From positions 124,001-188,000 of the forward strand of contig NZ_JACEGD010000007.1 of assembly GCF_016031635.1 (NCBI RefSeq): a DNA stretch of 64,000 nucleotides, written 5' to 3'. A program made the position numbers and the translations under genes. Every line of letters starts with the position of its first letter. Position 1 is the stretch's first letter. Source of the DNA: Bradyrhizobium diversitatis. Lineage in GTDB: Bacteria; Pseudomonadota; Alphaproteobacteria; Rhizobiales; Xanthobacteraceae. Below the pieces are notes generated by a model. It was not told the origin of the DNA, searched no databases, and worked only from the letters and a program-made list of their open reading frames with translations. Below, in pieces: positions 1-8,977 of the stretch.

Positions 1-2
1 TC

Positions 3-605
3 CTTTCCGATTTCATGATGACCGTGTTTCTTCGAAAGGTCGTGGACCGCGTCGCGCAGGAAGCTCCCGCCGTCTCCTTCGACTTGCTGCCGCCCGAAGA
101 GGACCCCGATCAGCTTCTCCGGCGCGGTGAGATCGACTTCCTGGTTTGTCCGGAATTGTTCATGTCGCGCACGCATCCCAAAATGCCGCTGTTTGACGAA
201 AGATGCGTGTACGTCGGCTGCCGCATGAACAAGCAGCTAAATAAGCCGCTTACGTTAGAGAGATACCTGTCGATTGGACAGGTTGCGGCCAAATTCGGGC
301 GAACGATCAGACCGTCGTACGACGAATGGCTCTTGCTCGAGCACGATCTCAAGATTCGCATTGAGGTCGCTGTGCCGGGCTTTAGCCTGATCCCTCCTCT
401 GCTGTTGGGAACTGATCGTATAGCGACAATGCCATCGCGGATGTTCAAGCATTTCGAGAACACAATGCCGTTGCGAATGATCCAAGCTCCGTTGCCGGTT
501 TTTGCGTTCACCGAGACTGTCCAATGGCCTGCTCTTCACAACGCTGATCCGGCGAGCATTTGGATGCGGAGCATTTTTTTGCAGGAGGCGTCCCGCATCG
601 CATGA
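3..605 (+). CDS. nodD: NodD-type LysR regulator, C-terminal part (cut by window edge)
   Basis: This is the inducer-binding half of a LysR-family nodulation regulator; the reading frame is already open at base 3, so the N-terminal helix-turn-helix lies outside the window. The visible 200 residues follow the complete NodD at 28994-29959 closely, sharing blocks such as [16 protein letters not shown], [21 protein letters not shown] and [17 protein letters not shown]. NodD proteins sense plant flavonoids and bind nod boxes. Two NodD genes are usual in Bradyrhizobium. It ends at TGA 603-605 with no nod gene directly after it. Being a second, divergent copy, it could be an activator or a NodD2-type repressor; the sequence does not decide which. 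Confidence 0.9.
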   Translation, partial: LSDFMMTVFLRKVVDRVAQEAPAVSFDLLPPEEDPDQLLRRGEIDFLVCPELFMSRTHPKMPLFDERCVYVGCRMNKQLNKPLTLERYLSIGQVAAKFGRTIRPSYDEWLLLEHDLKIRIEVAVPGFSLIPPLLLGTDRIATMPSRMFKHFENTMPLRMIQAPLPVFAFTETVQWPALHNADPASIWMRSIFLQEASRIA

Positions 606-773
606 GATCGCCTGAACTCGAACACGTGGCTTCGTTAACCACAGCACGTGGCGGTCGATGATGTATCGAGACATCGGCTCGAGAGTACGCATCCGCGCAG
701 GACGTAGCCTGATTGGACTATCTGCAGTGCTTGAGCCGCGTGGGAAGTTCCTTGTCCATCCGGCCGAACTTGA

Positions 774-932
774 TCAGTAGTCCATACCGAAGTCGGTGAA
801 GGCCTGGACCTCCTCTTCTCGGAAGACATGGACCCGATTGAAGCCCTCCTCGATCTCCATTTCGTTGACCGACGTCGCGCAGCCAGTCCTTGTTTCGGCA
901 AAACCGTCCACCAGAAAGGCATCGCCCGACAT
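774..932 (-). CDS. Small acidic protein (52 aa), coupled to upstream gene
   Basis: The ATG at 930-932 overlaps the TGA stop of the preceding membrane gene (TGATG), so the two are probably translationally coupled. The product is 52 residues, acidic in its second half (motifs NEMEIEEG and FREEEVQAF) and has no membrane segment. I do not recognise the family. The reading is coherent through to TGA at 774-776 and the overlap geometry argues for a real gene, but no homolog is known to me. It could work together with the membrane-anchored coiled-coil protein encoded just upstream. Confidence 0.45.
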   Translation of the reverse strand: MSGDAFLVDGFAETRTGCATSVNEMEIEEGFNRVHVFREEEVQAFTDFGMDY

Positions 933-1456
933 CAACGCTCGTTGGTGCTCGGTTCGGAGATCAGTGGCGCGCCCCCGACCGAGACCGGCCCTTCTGGTTT
1001 AGCGGGTTGGACCGCTCGCTTGGCCGGCCTCGGAACCGGTGCAGCTGGCGGCGGAGAAGAAGGAGCCAGAAGAACGGAGGATGGGACGGTCGGTTTCTGC
1101 AACGACTCAATTCTCGATGTCAGCGCCTCGATCTGATCCGCCATGCGTTTCAAATCATCTTGTTGCGCGCCGATATTACGATTGATCTCTCCAATTTGAT
1201 CACTTGCCTTCTGCTGCTCGGACCGAATCCCCAAAAGTGCCTCCCTGTCTTCCGCTGACAGGCCTGTCGTTGCGACGACTTCACGAGCCGACGGCTTCTC
1301 GAAACTTTCTTGGACATTGGTCCAAAAATAGGCTGCCCCGGCACACAGAGCGATGGATACGGCCGCGAGCGCGAAAAACGACGCAAACCGTCTGGACGAC
1401 CTGTGTAAGACGGGCGGTGGTTCCAAACTGCTCACTTGATCAATCACATTCGTCAT
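932..1456 (-). CDS. Membrane-anchored coiled-coil protein of unknown function
   Basis: A 174-residue protein with a short cytoplasmic N-terminus, one hydrophobic segment (about residues 24-46, FASFFALAAVSIALCAGAAYF), then a likely coiled coil (about 70-120, with repeated heptad-like Leu/Ile and RMADQIEAL, SRIESLQ) and a Pro/Ala-rich tail. This layout suggests an inner-membrane protein with a periplasmic rod. I do not recognise a named family, although such proteins occur in rhizobial islands. The start is the ATG at 1456. It overlaps the 52-residue gene at its 3' end by three bases (TGATG). Confidence 0.65.
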   Translation of the reverse strand: MTNVIDQVSSLEPPPVLHRSSRRFASFFALAAVSIALCAGAAYFWTNVQESFEKPSAREVVATTGLSAEDREALLGIRSEQQKASDQIGEINRNIGAQQDDLKRMADQIEALTSRIESLQKPTVPSSVLLAPSSPPPAAPVPRPAKRAVQPAKPEGPVSVGGAPLISEPSTNER

Positions 1457-2707
1457 CCCTCAGCCTGCCACTCTCATCCGTGTTGGTTTGTCTCGTGACG
1501 CGATAAAGGGCGATGGTCAAGAGATCCCGGCGACCGAGGGCGCATCCTTGTGCAACTTTGTCCGATCGCTTGTTTTCATGAGACGAGACAACCGACGAGG
1601 CGAGCCCCGTAGCCCATACTTCCCTGAAACTGAACGATCCGGAGTTGCGACCCAACGAGTGAGCGGTGCCAAAGGGAGTGCCATCTTGCAAAGATCGCGC
1701 TCGCCGAGCTCCAGTGATCTCCTTTCGACAAGTGCTATTGGGAGCGCCTGTCTCCTCGCCGCCCGTCGTCGCCGCAAAAAGGCTTGGAGCAGTTCAACAC
1801 CAGGGGCTCAATAGTCGCTATCGCATATTTGCGTATCCAATTGGCTTGCGCGGAAGATCCGTCGAGTTCAGCCCGTTGTTGGAAATGCCGGCATTTTCGC
1901 GCGCAGTCAAATGCTGCTGCTGCTTGCGCTTTAGCCGCGAATGGTCAGCTGCATGAAGAGATCGTGGGACCGCAATCCAGCGCTCCTCGTCGCCGGCTCG
2001 CTCGCTCAACGCTTTCTTGCGCAAAACGCAGACTCACGCACAAAAACTGCATCGTGAACGGAAAAATGCAGGCTGCAAGCCGCGTCTCGAGCGTAATTTC
2101 ATCGCGACGATGGGGGGGCTTACGTTGACGAGGCTCGATGGCGCGTGGCGCAATCGTTAACTCGCATCTGATTCGTCTTCGGGATGTGCCCCTCCGCTTT
2201 ACTCGATTCCGTTCGAGGGACCGGACGCCCGAAGAAGAACGCCATCTGGCAGCATGATTGATCGGCTGAGGGAAATCGAACAACTGTCGATAAGAATGCG
2301 AACTATCGGCAATCATTTTGCTGGCGAGCTTTTTGATAACGGGCCTGGACCCGCCTATCATCGCCGGACCCTACCGGTGCATGGGCTGTCATCCCAAGAT
2401 GCGTACTGCATCAGGACACGTCCTGCCGCCACGGGGACATCCTACGCATACGCCAGCGCAGGCATCGATGCGATGCCGACCGTCTAGGCCGGCCAAATCC
2501 GAAATATAGTTGTCAGACACAGAAGTCGCCGTCGGAGTTCTGGCCCTTGTGAGGATGGCGCGGCTAAGCGCACTTCACGTTCGCAGCCTTGAATCAAGAA
2601 CGTAGAAGGGCTTAGCGAGGGCGACACCAATGGGCATGTCTGCCTTGCCCGGTGAGAGATCAAGCGCGCCTGACGACGCGATATAGCCGCCGCAATCCGC
2701 GTAAGTG
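1457..2707. other. Intergenic stretch, no supported gene
   Basis: About 1.25 kb with only short, overlapping frames of arginine-rich or low-complexity character on both strands, none with a convincing ribosome site or family. It probably holds the promoter of the minus-strand gene starting at 1456 and degraded island DNA. Confidence 0.5.
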
Positions 2708-3289
2708 CTACACACAATTATGCAATGTTGGAACGGTTGAATCCGGGATACCGCGTCGCGGTGCGCGGCGCCGCCGAGGCTCCTGCCGGGTTGGAGCCGC
2801 AGGGCTACCCTGCCCTCGTGGGCAAGCTAGGCCGTGCAATGGCAATTTAAGGCGCGGGCCAATCTCTGAGAAGCCGAGCTTCAAGTACAATGCTGACCTG
2901 GGACTGCGGTTCCACATCGGCTGCCTTGGCGCCCCTACTTCGAGTTGGCCCCACCCTTTTGTTGTCCCAAGGGTAACGGCTGCGTCGATGAGCGCCATCG
3001 CAACACCAGATGATCGTTGATCCGGCACCACGTAGAGCTCAGTGATAATGCCATAGGTTCCGCGGGCAAAGAGGGCGGCGCTTTCCGATAGCATGATGAG
3101 GCCGACGGGGCGTTCCTCCGCAAAAGCAAGAAACCCCGAGATGCGCTCTTTCATGGCAAGCAGTTCGGCAACCAGTTGAGTATCTACTCCGGCGTCCACG
3201 TGACCGGCCCCAAGTTCGGCAAGCAGTGCACTAGCCATCCGAGTCACCGTTGCGGCATCATCGACCGACACCTCACAAGTCGTCACCAT
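2708..3289 (-). CDS. GNAT-family N-acetyltransferase with unusual tail
   Basis: Residues 1 to about 140 form a GNAT acetyltransferase fold: an N-terminal strand and helix, FLAFAEERPVGLIML (strands 2-3), TYGIITELYVVPDQRSSGVAMALIDAA (strand 4, the acetyl-CoA pyrophosphate loop RSSGVA, helix 3), then LEVGAPRQP and ALYLKLGF. The enzyme would transfer acetyl from acetyl-CoA to an unknown amine. The domain should end near LKLGFSEIG; the remaining 50 or so residues are Arg/Pro-rich and do not look like a domain, so the original stop has probably been lost by mutation. It stands alone with no obvious operon partner. Confidence 0.75.
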   Translation of the reverse strand: MVTTCEVSVDDAATVTRMASALLAELGAGHVDAGVDTQLVAELLAMKERISGFLAFAEERPVGLIMLSESAALFARGTYGIITELYVVPDQRSSGVAMALIDAAVTLGTTKGWGQLEVGAPRQPMWNRSPRSALYLKLGFSEIGPRLKLPLHGLACPRGQGSPAAPTRQEPRRRRAPRRGIPDSTVPTLHNCV

Positions 3290-4399
3290 GTCACATCCTC
3301 CACCATGTAGTTCAGCGGCAGGAACGGAGCTGCCGCAGCTAACAACCCAAAGTAGATATGCTGATAACTTGAAGGTCCAATGACGCCTTCGTTCACACCA
3401 TTGAGAGGTCGCTATATCCTCGCTTGCTGACGGTGGCTCAAGATTTAATGAAATCCGCCTTCTCGGCGATTGGCCGAGGTTTCGATCGTAGCCGGCCTCA
3501 CGGCTAAAGCGTTATTCGACCAACGCAACATGGCTACCAGACACACTCCGCATCCTATGGCGACCCTATGTGTCGTTCGGTGGTATCCTGCTTTACTTGG
3601 CGAGCTAAATGAGCTCGGTCAGACTGGCGACCGATTGACGCAGGTCGCATTTTGCTCGATGCGAGCAGGCCCGCGGCTGTTTAATGCGACGCCACAATCG
3701 TTTATGGGGTATTCGGCGATCAGCGGAGTCAGCATGTGGACGCAATGTCAGTTAGGTCAACAACGCGCACGTCGGATACCATTGGCCGATAGTCTCAGAG
3801 AATGAACTACGGCGCGAGTCGAAGACGCACTCTTTTTTGTGTTGGTTGGAAAACCAACTTTCTTATATTTGCGACGAACGGATCGTTTGTTGCTGCGTGA
3901 AAACATCACCGCCTGCCACTACCGACGTGTCCGACCAGTGCAACTGTGTTGATCGCACCTCAAACAAATTCATCCTTGGCGGTTGCAGGCGTCCAACGAA
4001 TTTGGGGGGAAGCTGAAGAAGGTGCCGAGGGAGCCTTGGTCGAGACACCATTTCTCCTCGATCCCGGTTCTCCGCTCGAAGTCGTGCTGTCTTGCTCGAA
4101 GCTGTTCCGCGCGCATCACTCAAGGCGGCCAGCTGTGACGTGCGGCAGTGTGGGCCGTGGTGGCGTTGTGCCGGACGATCTCGGGAAATTCGGCGGCGAA
4201 TTTGCCGACCAGGAAGCACACACGCCTGTGCAGGCGCGGCGATGATGCTGAACCTGTCGCTCTCGGCTAGTTGCGCCGTTCTCACGTCGTTCTCACCTCG
4301 CCAGAGCCTGGAGCAGTGACGGTACTGCTTCTCTTGTCTGCTCCCAACATTTCAGTCCCGCTCGATCAGCGCTCGCCATAGGTTAAGGGTGAAGCTCGC
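3290..4399. other. Intergenic stretch with one possible micro-ORF
   Basis: No firm gene. On the minus strand 3970-4116 a 48-codon frame (begins MRAEQLRARQHDFERRTG, ends NSLDACNRQG) reads like protein but has no clear ribosome site and no family I know; a TGA lies just upstream. Other frames here look like non-coding shadows. Confidence 0.4.
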
Positions 4400-6496
4400 T
4401 TAGACCTCATCGTCCAACCAGCCGATTTTCCTCTTCAGGAACTGAAAACCAAGCACCTGAAAACTGGCATGCTCCTTGTGGTCCCTGCCATAGCCGTGGC
4501 CGCCCGCGGCTGCTTCGTAGAAATAGGCCTCGTAGCCCATCACCTGAAGCTTTGCTACCATCTTGCGGGCGTGTCCCGGATGAACCCGATCGTCCCGCCG
4601 CGTGGTGGCAATCAGAATCGACGGATAGCTTTGGCCCGGTTTGGCCGCATGATAAGCGGAATAGGTCTTGAGCCATTCCCACTCCTCAGGCTTGTCGGGA
4701 TCACCAAATTCCGCGATCCAGCTCGCACCCGCAAGCAGCTTTGTGTAGCGACGCATGTCGATCAGAGGAATCGTGCAAAACAATGCGCCAAACCGCGCAG
4801 GATAGCGCGTGAGCATATTGCTGATGAGGATGCCGCCGTTCGACCCACTTTCGGCGGCTATCCGCCTCGGCTCAGTCACGCCCCGGCGCACCAGATCGGC
4901 GGCCACGGCCGCGAAGTCATCATGCGATAGTGTCTTGCCGGCAAGCCGTCCGGCATCGTGCCAACGTGTGCCGAACTCGCCCCCACCGCGCAGGTTCGCC
5001 TGTACGGTGGTGCCACCACGCTCCAACCAAAGCTTGCCAAGGGCCGGATTGTAGTACGGCCTCACTGAGAGCCCAAAGCCGCCGTAGCCGCTCATATGGA
5101 CCGGCGCGTTGCCGCTGTCCGCGGCTGGACCGGTCTGTACATAGGGAATCCGCTCGCCATCGATCGAGATCGCCTCGTGCTGCGTGACCACAAGGCCCTC
5201 GGCGCTAAACGTCTTTGGCGCCTGCTTCAGCACGATCGGGCTGGAGATGCCGCGTTCGATCAACATCAGCGAAGGTGACGTGAGCGGATCCTGCACGGTG
5301 GCGAGAAGGTCGCCGTTGCTTTCGGATGGATGGCTATCGAAGGGCCACACGTCGACCACGCCGATGCCGGGCAGCCCGCGCAAATTCTCGTGGCTCCAGC
5401 CGCCGGACGAGGGCGTGCAAGTCTCGAATACTGGGCGTAGCTCGTCGAGGATGGAAAGGACGAGTTTGTCGTCGGCCCAGAACAATCCCTGCAGAGCCCG
5501 GCGCGGACCCGGCGCGAAAACGATCGTGAAGTTGCGATCGCCGGCCAGAAAGGCAGACAACGACATCCCAAGCACCGTATCGGGCCCGTGGGTGACGCCG
5601 GCAATGGTCCATGCTGAGCGCAGCTTGACCACAAACCAGTCCCGGTGCACTCGCAGCCAGATGTCGGAGGGAAGGTCGAGCTTCACACTCCCCCCGGTTT
5701 CGGTTCCGAGCCAGACGTCGACGTTGAAGAAGTCCAGGTGATCGAAGAACCAGACACGCGGCCATTGTCCAGTCCGATCGACTTCGCAACAGGCGCACAT
5801 GCGATCTGGTGTGGTCTCGAACACCACGGCGGCGCGCTCCACAGGCTCGCCACGGCGCCACAATCGCACGGTCCTCGAATAACCCGCTGTCGTTGCCATG
5901 CCGCTGCCATGTGCGCTGGACAACAGCAGCGTGTCGGGATCGATCCAAGTGGCGCCACTCTCGGCTTCCGGCAACGTGAAGCCGTCGGCCACAAAGTCTT
6001 TCGCATTAAGGTCGAATTCGCGCAAGACGACGGCATCGCTGCCGCCGCGCGACAGGCTCACAATGATTCGTGGATGATCTCCTGGCAGCGAGGCAATTGA
6101 GTTCAAAAGCCAGTCCTCGCCTTCCTTTGCCGCGAGCTGGTCGATATCGAGCAAGGTTTCCCAGGAAGGATTCGGCTTGCGAAATTCGTCCAATGTGGTC
6201 ACTCGCCACAGGCCGCGTAGCTTGCTGGCGTCCCTCCAGATATTGTAGAGATGGTCACCACGCCGCCCGACATAGGGAATATTGTCCGGTCGATCATAGA
6301 TCGAAGCCAGTGCATCGCGATCCCGCTTGAAGGCCGCTCCGCCGAAGGCCCGCAACGTCCTGCCGTTCTGCCGCTCGACAAAGTTCAGCGCCCGTCCGCC
6401 TTCTATCTCTTCCAGCCAGAGATAGGGATCGTCATCGGGAGCGGAGAGCGTTGGCCTTCCGGCTTGCGCCCTTGTCGTCGATCTTGCTTTCGACAC
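4400..6496 (-). CDS. Prolyl oligopeptidase family serine peptidase (S9A)
   Basis: A 698-residue S9A-type enzyme, close to the usual length of about 700. The N-terminal half is the beta-propeller gate that begins with DDDPYLWLEEIEGGRAL; the C-terminal half is the alpha/beta hydrolase with the catalytic Ser in SGSNGG (about 552), Asp/Arg in RRDDRVHPGH (about 635) and His in AAGGHGYG (about 667). All three catalytic residues are present. The family cleaves short proline-containing peptides. No signal peptide is visible, so it should act in the cytoplasm. An in-frame stop lies just upstream of the GTG at 6496, which makes that the first available start. No neighbour suggests a substrate; import and degradation of plant nodule peptides is only a guess. 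Confidence 0.92.
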   Translation of the reverse strand: MSKARSTTRAQAGRPTLSAPDDDPYLWLEEIEGGRALNFVERQNGRTLRAFGGAAFKRDRDALASIYDRPDNIPYVGRRGDHLYNIWRDASKLRGLWRVTTLDEFRKPNPSWETLLDIDQLAAKEGEDWLLNSIASLPGDHPRIIVSLSRGGSDAVVLREFDLNAKDFVADGFTLPEAESGATWIDPDTLLLSSAHGSGMATTAGYSRTVRLWRRGEPVERAAVVFETTPDRMCACCEVDRTGQWPRVWFFDHLDFFNVDVWLGTETGGSVKLDLPSDIWLRVHRDWFVVKLRSAWTIAGVTHGPDTVLGMSLSAFLAGDRNFTIVFAPGPRRALQGLFWADDKLVLSILDELRPVFETCTPSSGGWSHENLRGLPGIGVVDVWPFDSHPSESNGDLLATVQDPLTSPSLMLIERGISSPIVLKQAPKTFSAEGLVVTQHEAISIDGERIPYVQTGPAADSGNAPVHMSGYGGFGLSVRPYYNPALGKLWLERGGTTVQANLRGGGEFGTRWHDAGRLAGKTLSHDDFAAVAADLVRRGVTEPRRIAAESGSNGGILISNMLTRYPARFGALFCTIPLIDMRRYTKLLAGASWIAEFGDPDKPEEWEWLKTYSAYHAAKPGQSYPSILIATTRRDDRVHPGHARKMVAKLQVMGYEAYFYEAAAGGHGYGRDHKEHASFQVLGFQFLKRKIGWLDDEV

Positions 6497-6847
6497 CGTT
6501 CACTCCCATGGCTGGCATTGGTGCGCACTTTTCGATGCGCCATCGAGACTTGCATCAATTGGTTTGATCGCCACACCGAGCCTACAACCTAACGCGGCAT
6601 GCGATTCAAGTCCTTCTTTCGACGTGACCGCTGCTCCGCAGATTGGGTCATTGACGTTGGCACCGCGCCTTCAGCTCGTCGACGAGCAGCAGTTGGTCCT
6701 TGGCGCTTTCATCCTAACTTTCATTCGGCGACGCATGCATTGGAGAGATTTCCGGCCAAGAAGCCGCAAGGATAGTCGACCCAAGCAGATACGCTGCAAA
6801 ATGGATGTAGGCATAAACAAGCGACGCGCGCGGCATTCTGCACCGCC

Positions 6848-6873
6848 GTCAACTACCAATGTTGGTAATTGAC
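6848..6873. repeat. 26-bp inverted repeat, possible operator
   Basis: The arms GTCAAcTACCAA and TTGGTAaTTGAC are complementary except at one position and are separated by TG. The 12-bp arms and near-perfect symmetry are typical of a dimeric regulator site; no T-run follows, so it is not a terminator. Confidence 0.4.
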
Positions 6874-6940
6874 GCCGACGGCAGCGCGTCGTTGCTGGTT
6901 AATGATCTTCTGCGGTGCGACCGCGGGGGGCCCATTGCGC

Positions 6941-6966
6941 GGTTTACCAGGATGCGTGGTTTACCA
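6941..6966. repeat. Two GGTTTACCA direct repeats, 17 bp apart
   Basis: GGTTTACCA occurs at 6941-6949 and again at 6958-6966. Both copies contain TACCA, as does the inverted repeat 70-90 bp upstream. Possibly part of one regulatory array; meaning unknown. Confidence 0.3.
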
Positions 6967-7561
6967 AGTCACTTCAGTGATGAGCAATCTTTATCCGTCC
7001 GGTGCCGTGACCCTGAATGGGTGCCGTATGCAATGGGAGCATCGACTCGCGTCAGAACGCCGGCGTTTCAGCACAATCTTCGCATCACGTCTGTCAAAGG
7101 GTTTCGCTGCGCATCTCCGCCTATTCAAGACCAGAAGTGAGCGCATCGTACAAGGATAGAGGGCGACGCATCCAGAACGCAAATGAACAACATTGGCGTT
7201 GTCCGATACATGACCATGTTGGAGACGCAACATCGCTTGTTCGAACTGCCCTTTAGTATTTGCGAAGTTTCCTCTTTGGCACGGCTAATGCTTTGGACGA
7301 TTCGCATCGCGTTGGACCGACATGGTCCTGCAGAAGCGCGCAGACTCTCGATTGGAACATCCGGGAGTATAGAGCAGCCGAGAGATGACAATCGCTCACC
7401 ACCAATTCCTCTTTCCTGACGAACTGCAATGGAGCTTTTGAACAGCCATGCCGATCCAGCAACTGACGAACTATGTCGATGGCAATATTGGAGCTAAAAG
7501 CCGGGCGCTCTACCGCGCTTTCTCCTGGGATCTTTGGGTTCGGATGTTTACACGAATCTCA

Positions 7562-8977
7562 ATGTCCTCGGACCGATCGGCGGCATACCTTCTTGCTGCA
7601 CTGCTCACGAGTTGCAGTCTTTCTACCGGCAGCGCACTTGCCGAGACGACGCTCACGTCGGCGCCGCCCGCCAGCTTCACGCTCAGCAACGGGCTTCAGA
7701 TCGTGGTGATCCCGGACCATCGCACGCCCGTGGTCACGGAGATGATCTGGTACAAGGTCGGCTCCGCCGACGAGACGCCCGGCAAATCCGGGCTTGCCCA
7801 CTTTCTCGAGCATCTGATGTTCAAGGGCACGGAAAAGCACCCGATCGGCGAATTTTCCAAGACGGTGTTTCGCGTCGGCGGCAACGAAAACGCTTTCACC
7901 TCACTTGATTACACCAGCTACTTTCAGCACGTCCCGCGCGAGCAACTGCCGACGGTGATGGAGTTCGAGGCCGACCGTATGAACGGCCTCATCCTCAAGG
8001 ACGAGAACGTACTGTCCGAGCGCGACGTCGTGCTCGAAGAGTACAACATGCGCGTCGCCAACAGTCCCAATGAGCGCTTGAGCGAACAGATCATGGCCGC
8101 GCTCTATCTCAATCATCCCTATGGCCGGCCCGTGATCGGCTGGCATCGGGAGATTGAGAAGCTCGGCCGCGAGGACGCGCTCGCCTTCTATCGCCGCTTT
8201 TATTCGCCGAACAACGCGATCGTCGTGATTGCCGGCGACGTCGAACTCCCCGAAGTCCGCGCGCTGGTCGAACGCAATTTCGGTCCCATCCCGGCCCAGC
8301 CCGCGATCCCGGCGCAGCGCGTCCGCCCGCAAGAGCCGGAACCGGCAGCCCCGCGCACGGTCACGCTGACCGACCCGCGCGTCGAGCAGCCCGTCCTGCA
8401 CCGCTACTACCTGGTGCCCTCGGCGACGACGGCCGCGGCCGGCGAGAACGCCGCGCTCGACGTGCTCGCGCAGTTGATGGGCAGCGGCAGCAACTCCTAT
8501 CTCTACCGCGCGCTCGTCGTCGACAAGCCGCTCGCGGTGTCCGCCAGCGCCAGCTATTCCAGCATCTCGCTCGACCCGACCCAGTTTGCGATCTCGGCCT
8601 CGCCGAAGTCCGGTGTCAGCTTCGCAGATATCGAGCAGGTCATCGACGGTGTCATCGCCGACATCGTTGCGAGCCCAATCCGCGCCGAGGACCTCGAGCG
8701 GGTCAAGACGCAGCTCATTGCAGGAGCGATCTACGCCCAGGACGACCAGGCGGCGCTAGCGGGCTGGTATGGCGGCGCGCTGAGCACCGGGCTCTCGATC
8801 AAGGACATTCGAAGCTGGCCGGACCGAATCCGCGGCGTGACCGACGAACAGGTCCGTTCGGCTGCGCAAAGTTGGCTCGATAAGAAGCGCTCGGTCACCG
8901 GCTATCTGATCAAGGACACCGCTACCGCCAAGACTAACGCCAAGACTACCACCAAGCGCGAGGAGAAACGTTTGTGA
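7562..8977 (+). CDS. M16 zinc metallopeptidase, catalytic subunit
   Basis: A pitrilysin/processing-peptidase family protein. Starting at the ATG at 7562 gives 471 residues with a signal peptide (AAYLLAALLTSCSLSTGSALA); LTSC also resembles a lipobox, so it may be a lipoprotein. The inverted zinc motif HFLEH is at residues 80-84, and the downstream glutamate region (SERDVVLEEYNMR) is present, so it should be an active periplasmic metallopeptidase. A frame runs further upstream to 7448, but that would bury the signal peptide. It overlaps the next M16 gene by four bases (GTGA), the usual arrangement of an active subunit paired with an inactive one. Confidence 0.9.
   Translation: MSSDRSAAYLLAALLTSCSLSTGSALAETTLTSAPPASFTLSNGLQIVVIPDHRTPVVTEMIWYKVGSADETPGKSGLAHFLEHLMFKGTEKHPIGEFSKTVFRVGGNENAFTSLDYTSYFQHVPREQLPTVMEFEADRMNGLILKDENVLSERDVVLEEYNMRVANSPNERLSEQIMAALYLNHPYGRPVIGWHREIEKLGREDALAFYRRFYSPNNAIVVIAGDVELPEVRALVERNFGPIPAQPAIPAQRVRPQEPEPAAPRTVTLTDPRVEQPVLHRYYLVPSATTAAAGENAALDVLAQLMGSGSNSYLYRALVVDKPLAVSASASYSSISLDPTQFAISASPKSGVSFADIEQVIDGVIADIVASPIRAEDLERVKTQLIAGAIYAQDDQAALAGWYGGALSTGLSIKDIRSWPDRIRGVTDEQVRSAAQSWLDKKRSVTGYLIKDTATAKTNAKTTTKREEKRL

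Larger units (their letters stand above)
6497..7561. other. Intergenic stretch before M16 peptidases
   Basis: No gene recognised. The region carries an inverted repeat (6848-6873) and a pair of short direct repeats (6941-6966), described separately, and must contain the promoter of the M16 peptidase pair starting near 7562. Confidence 0.5.
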
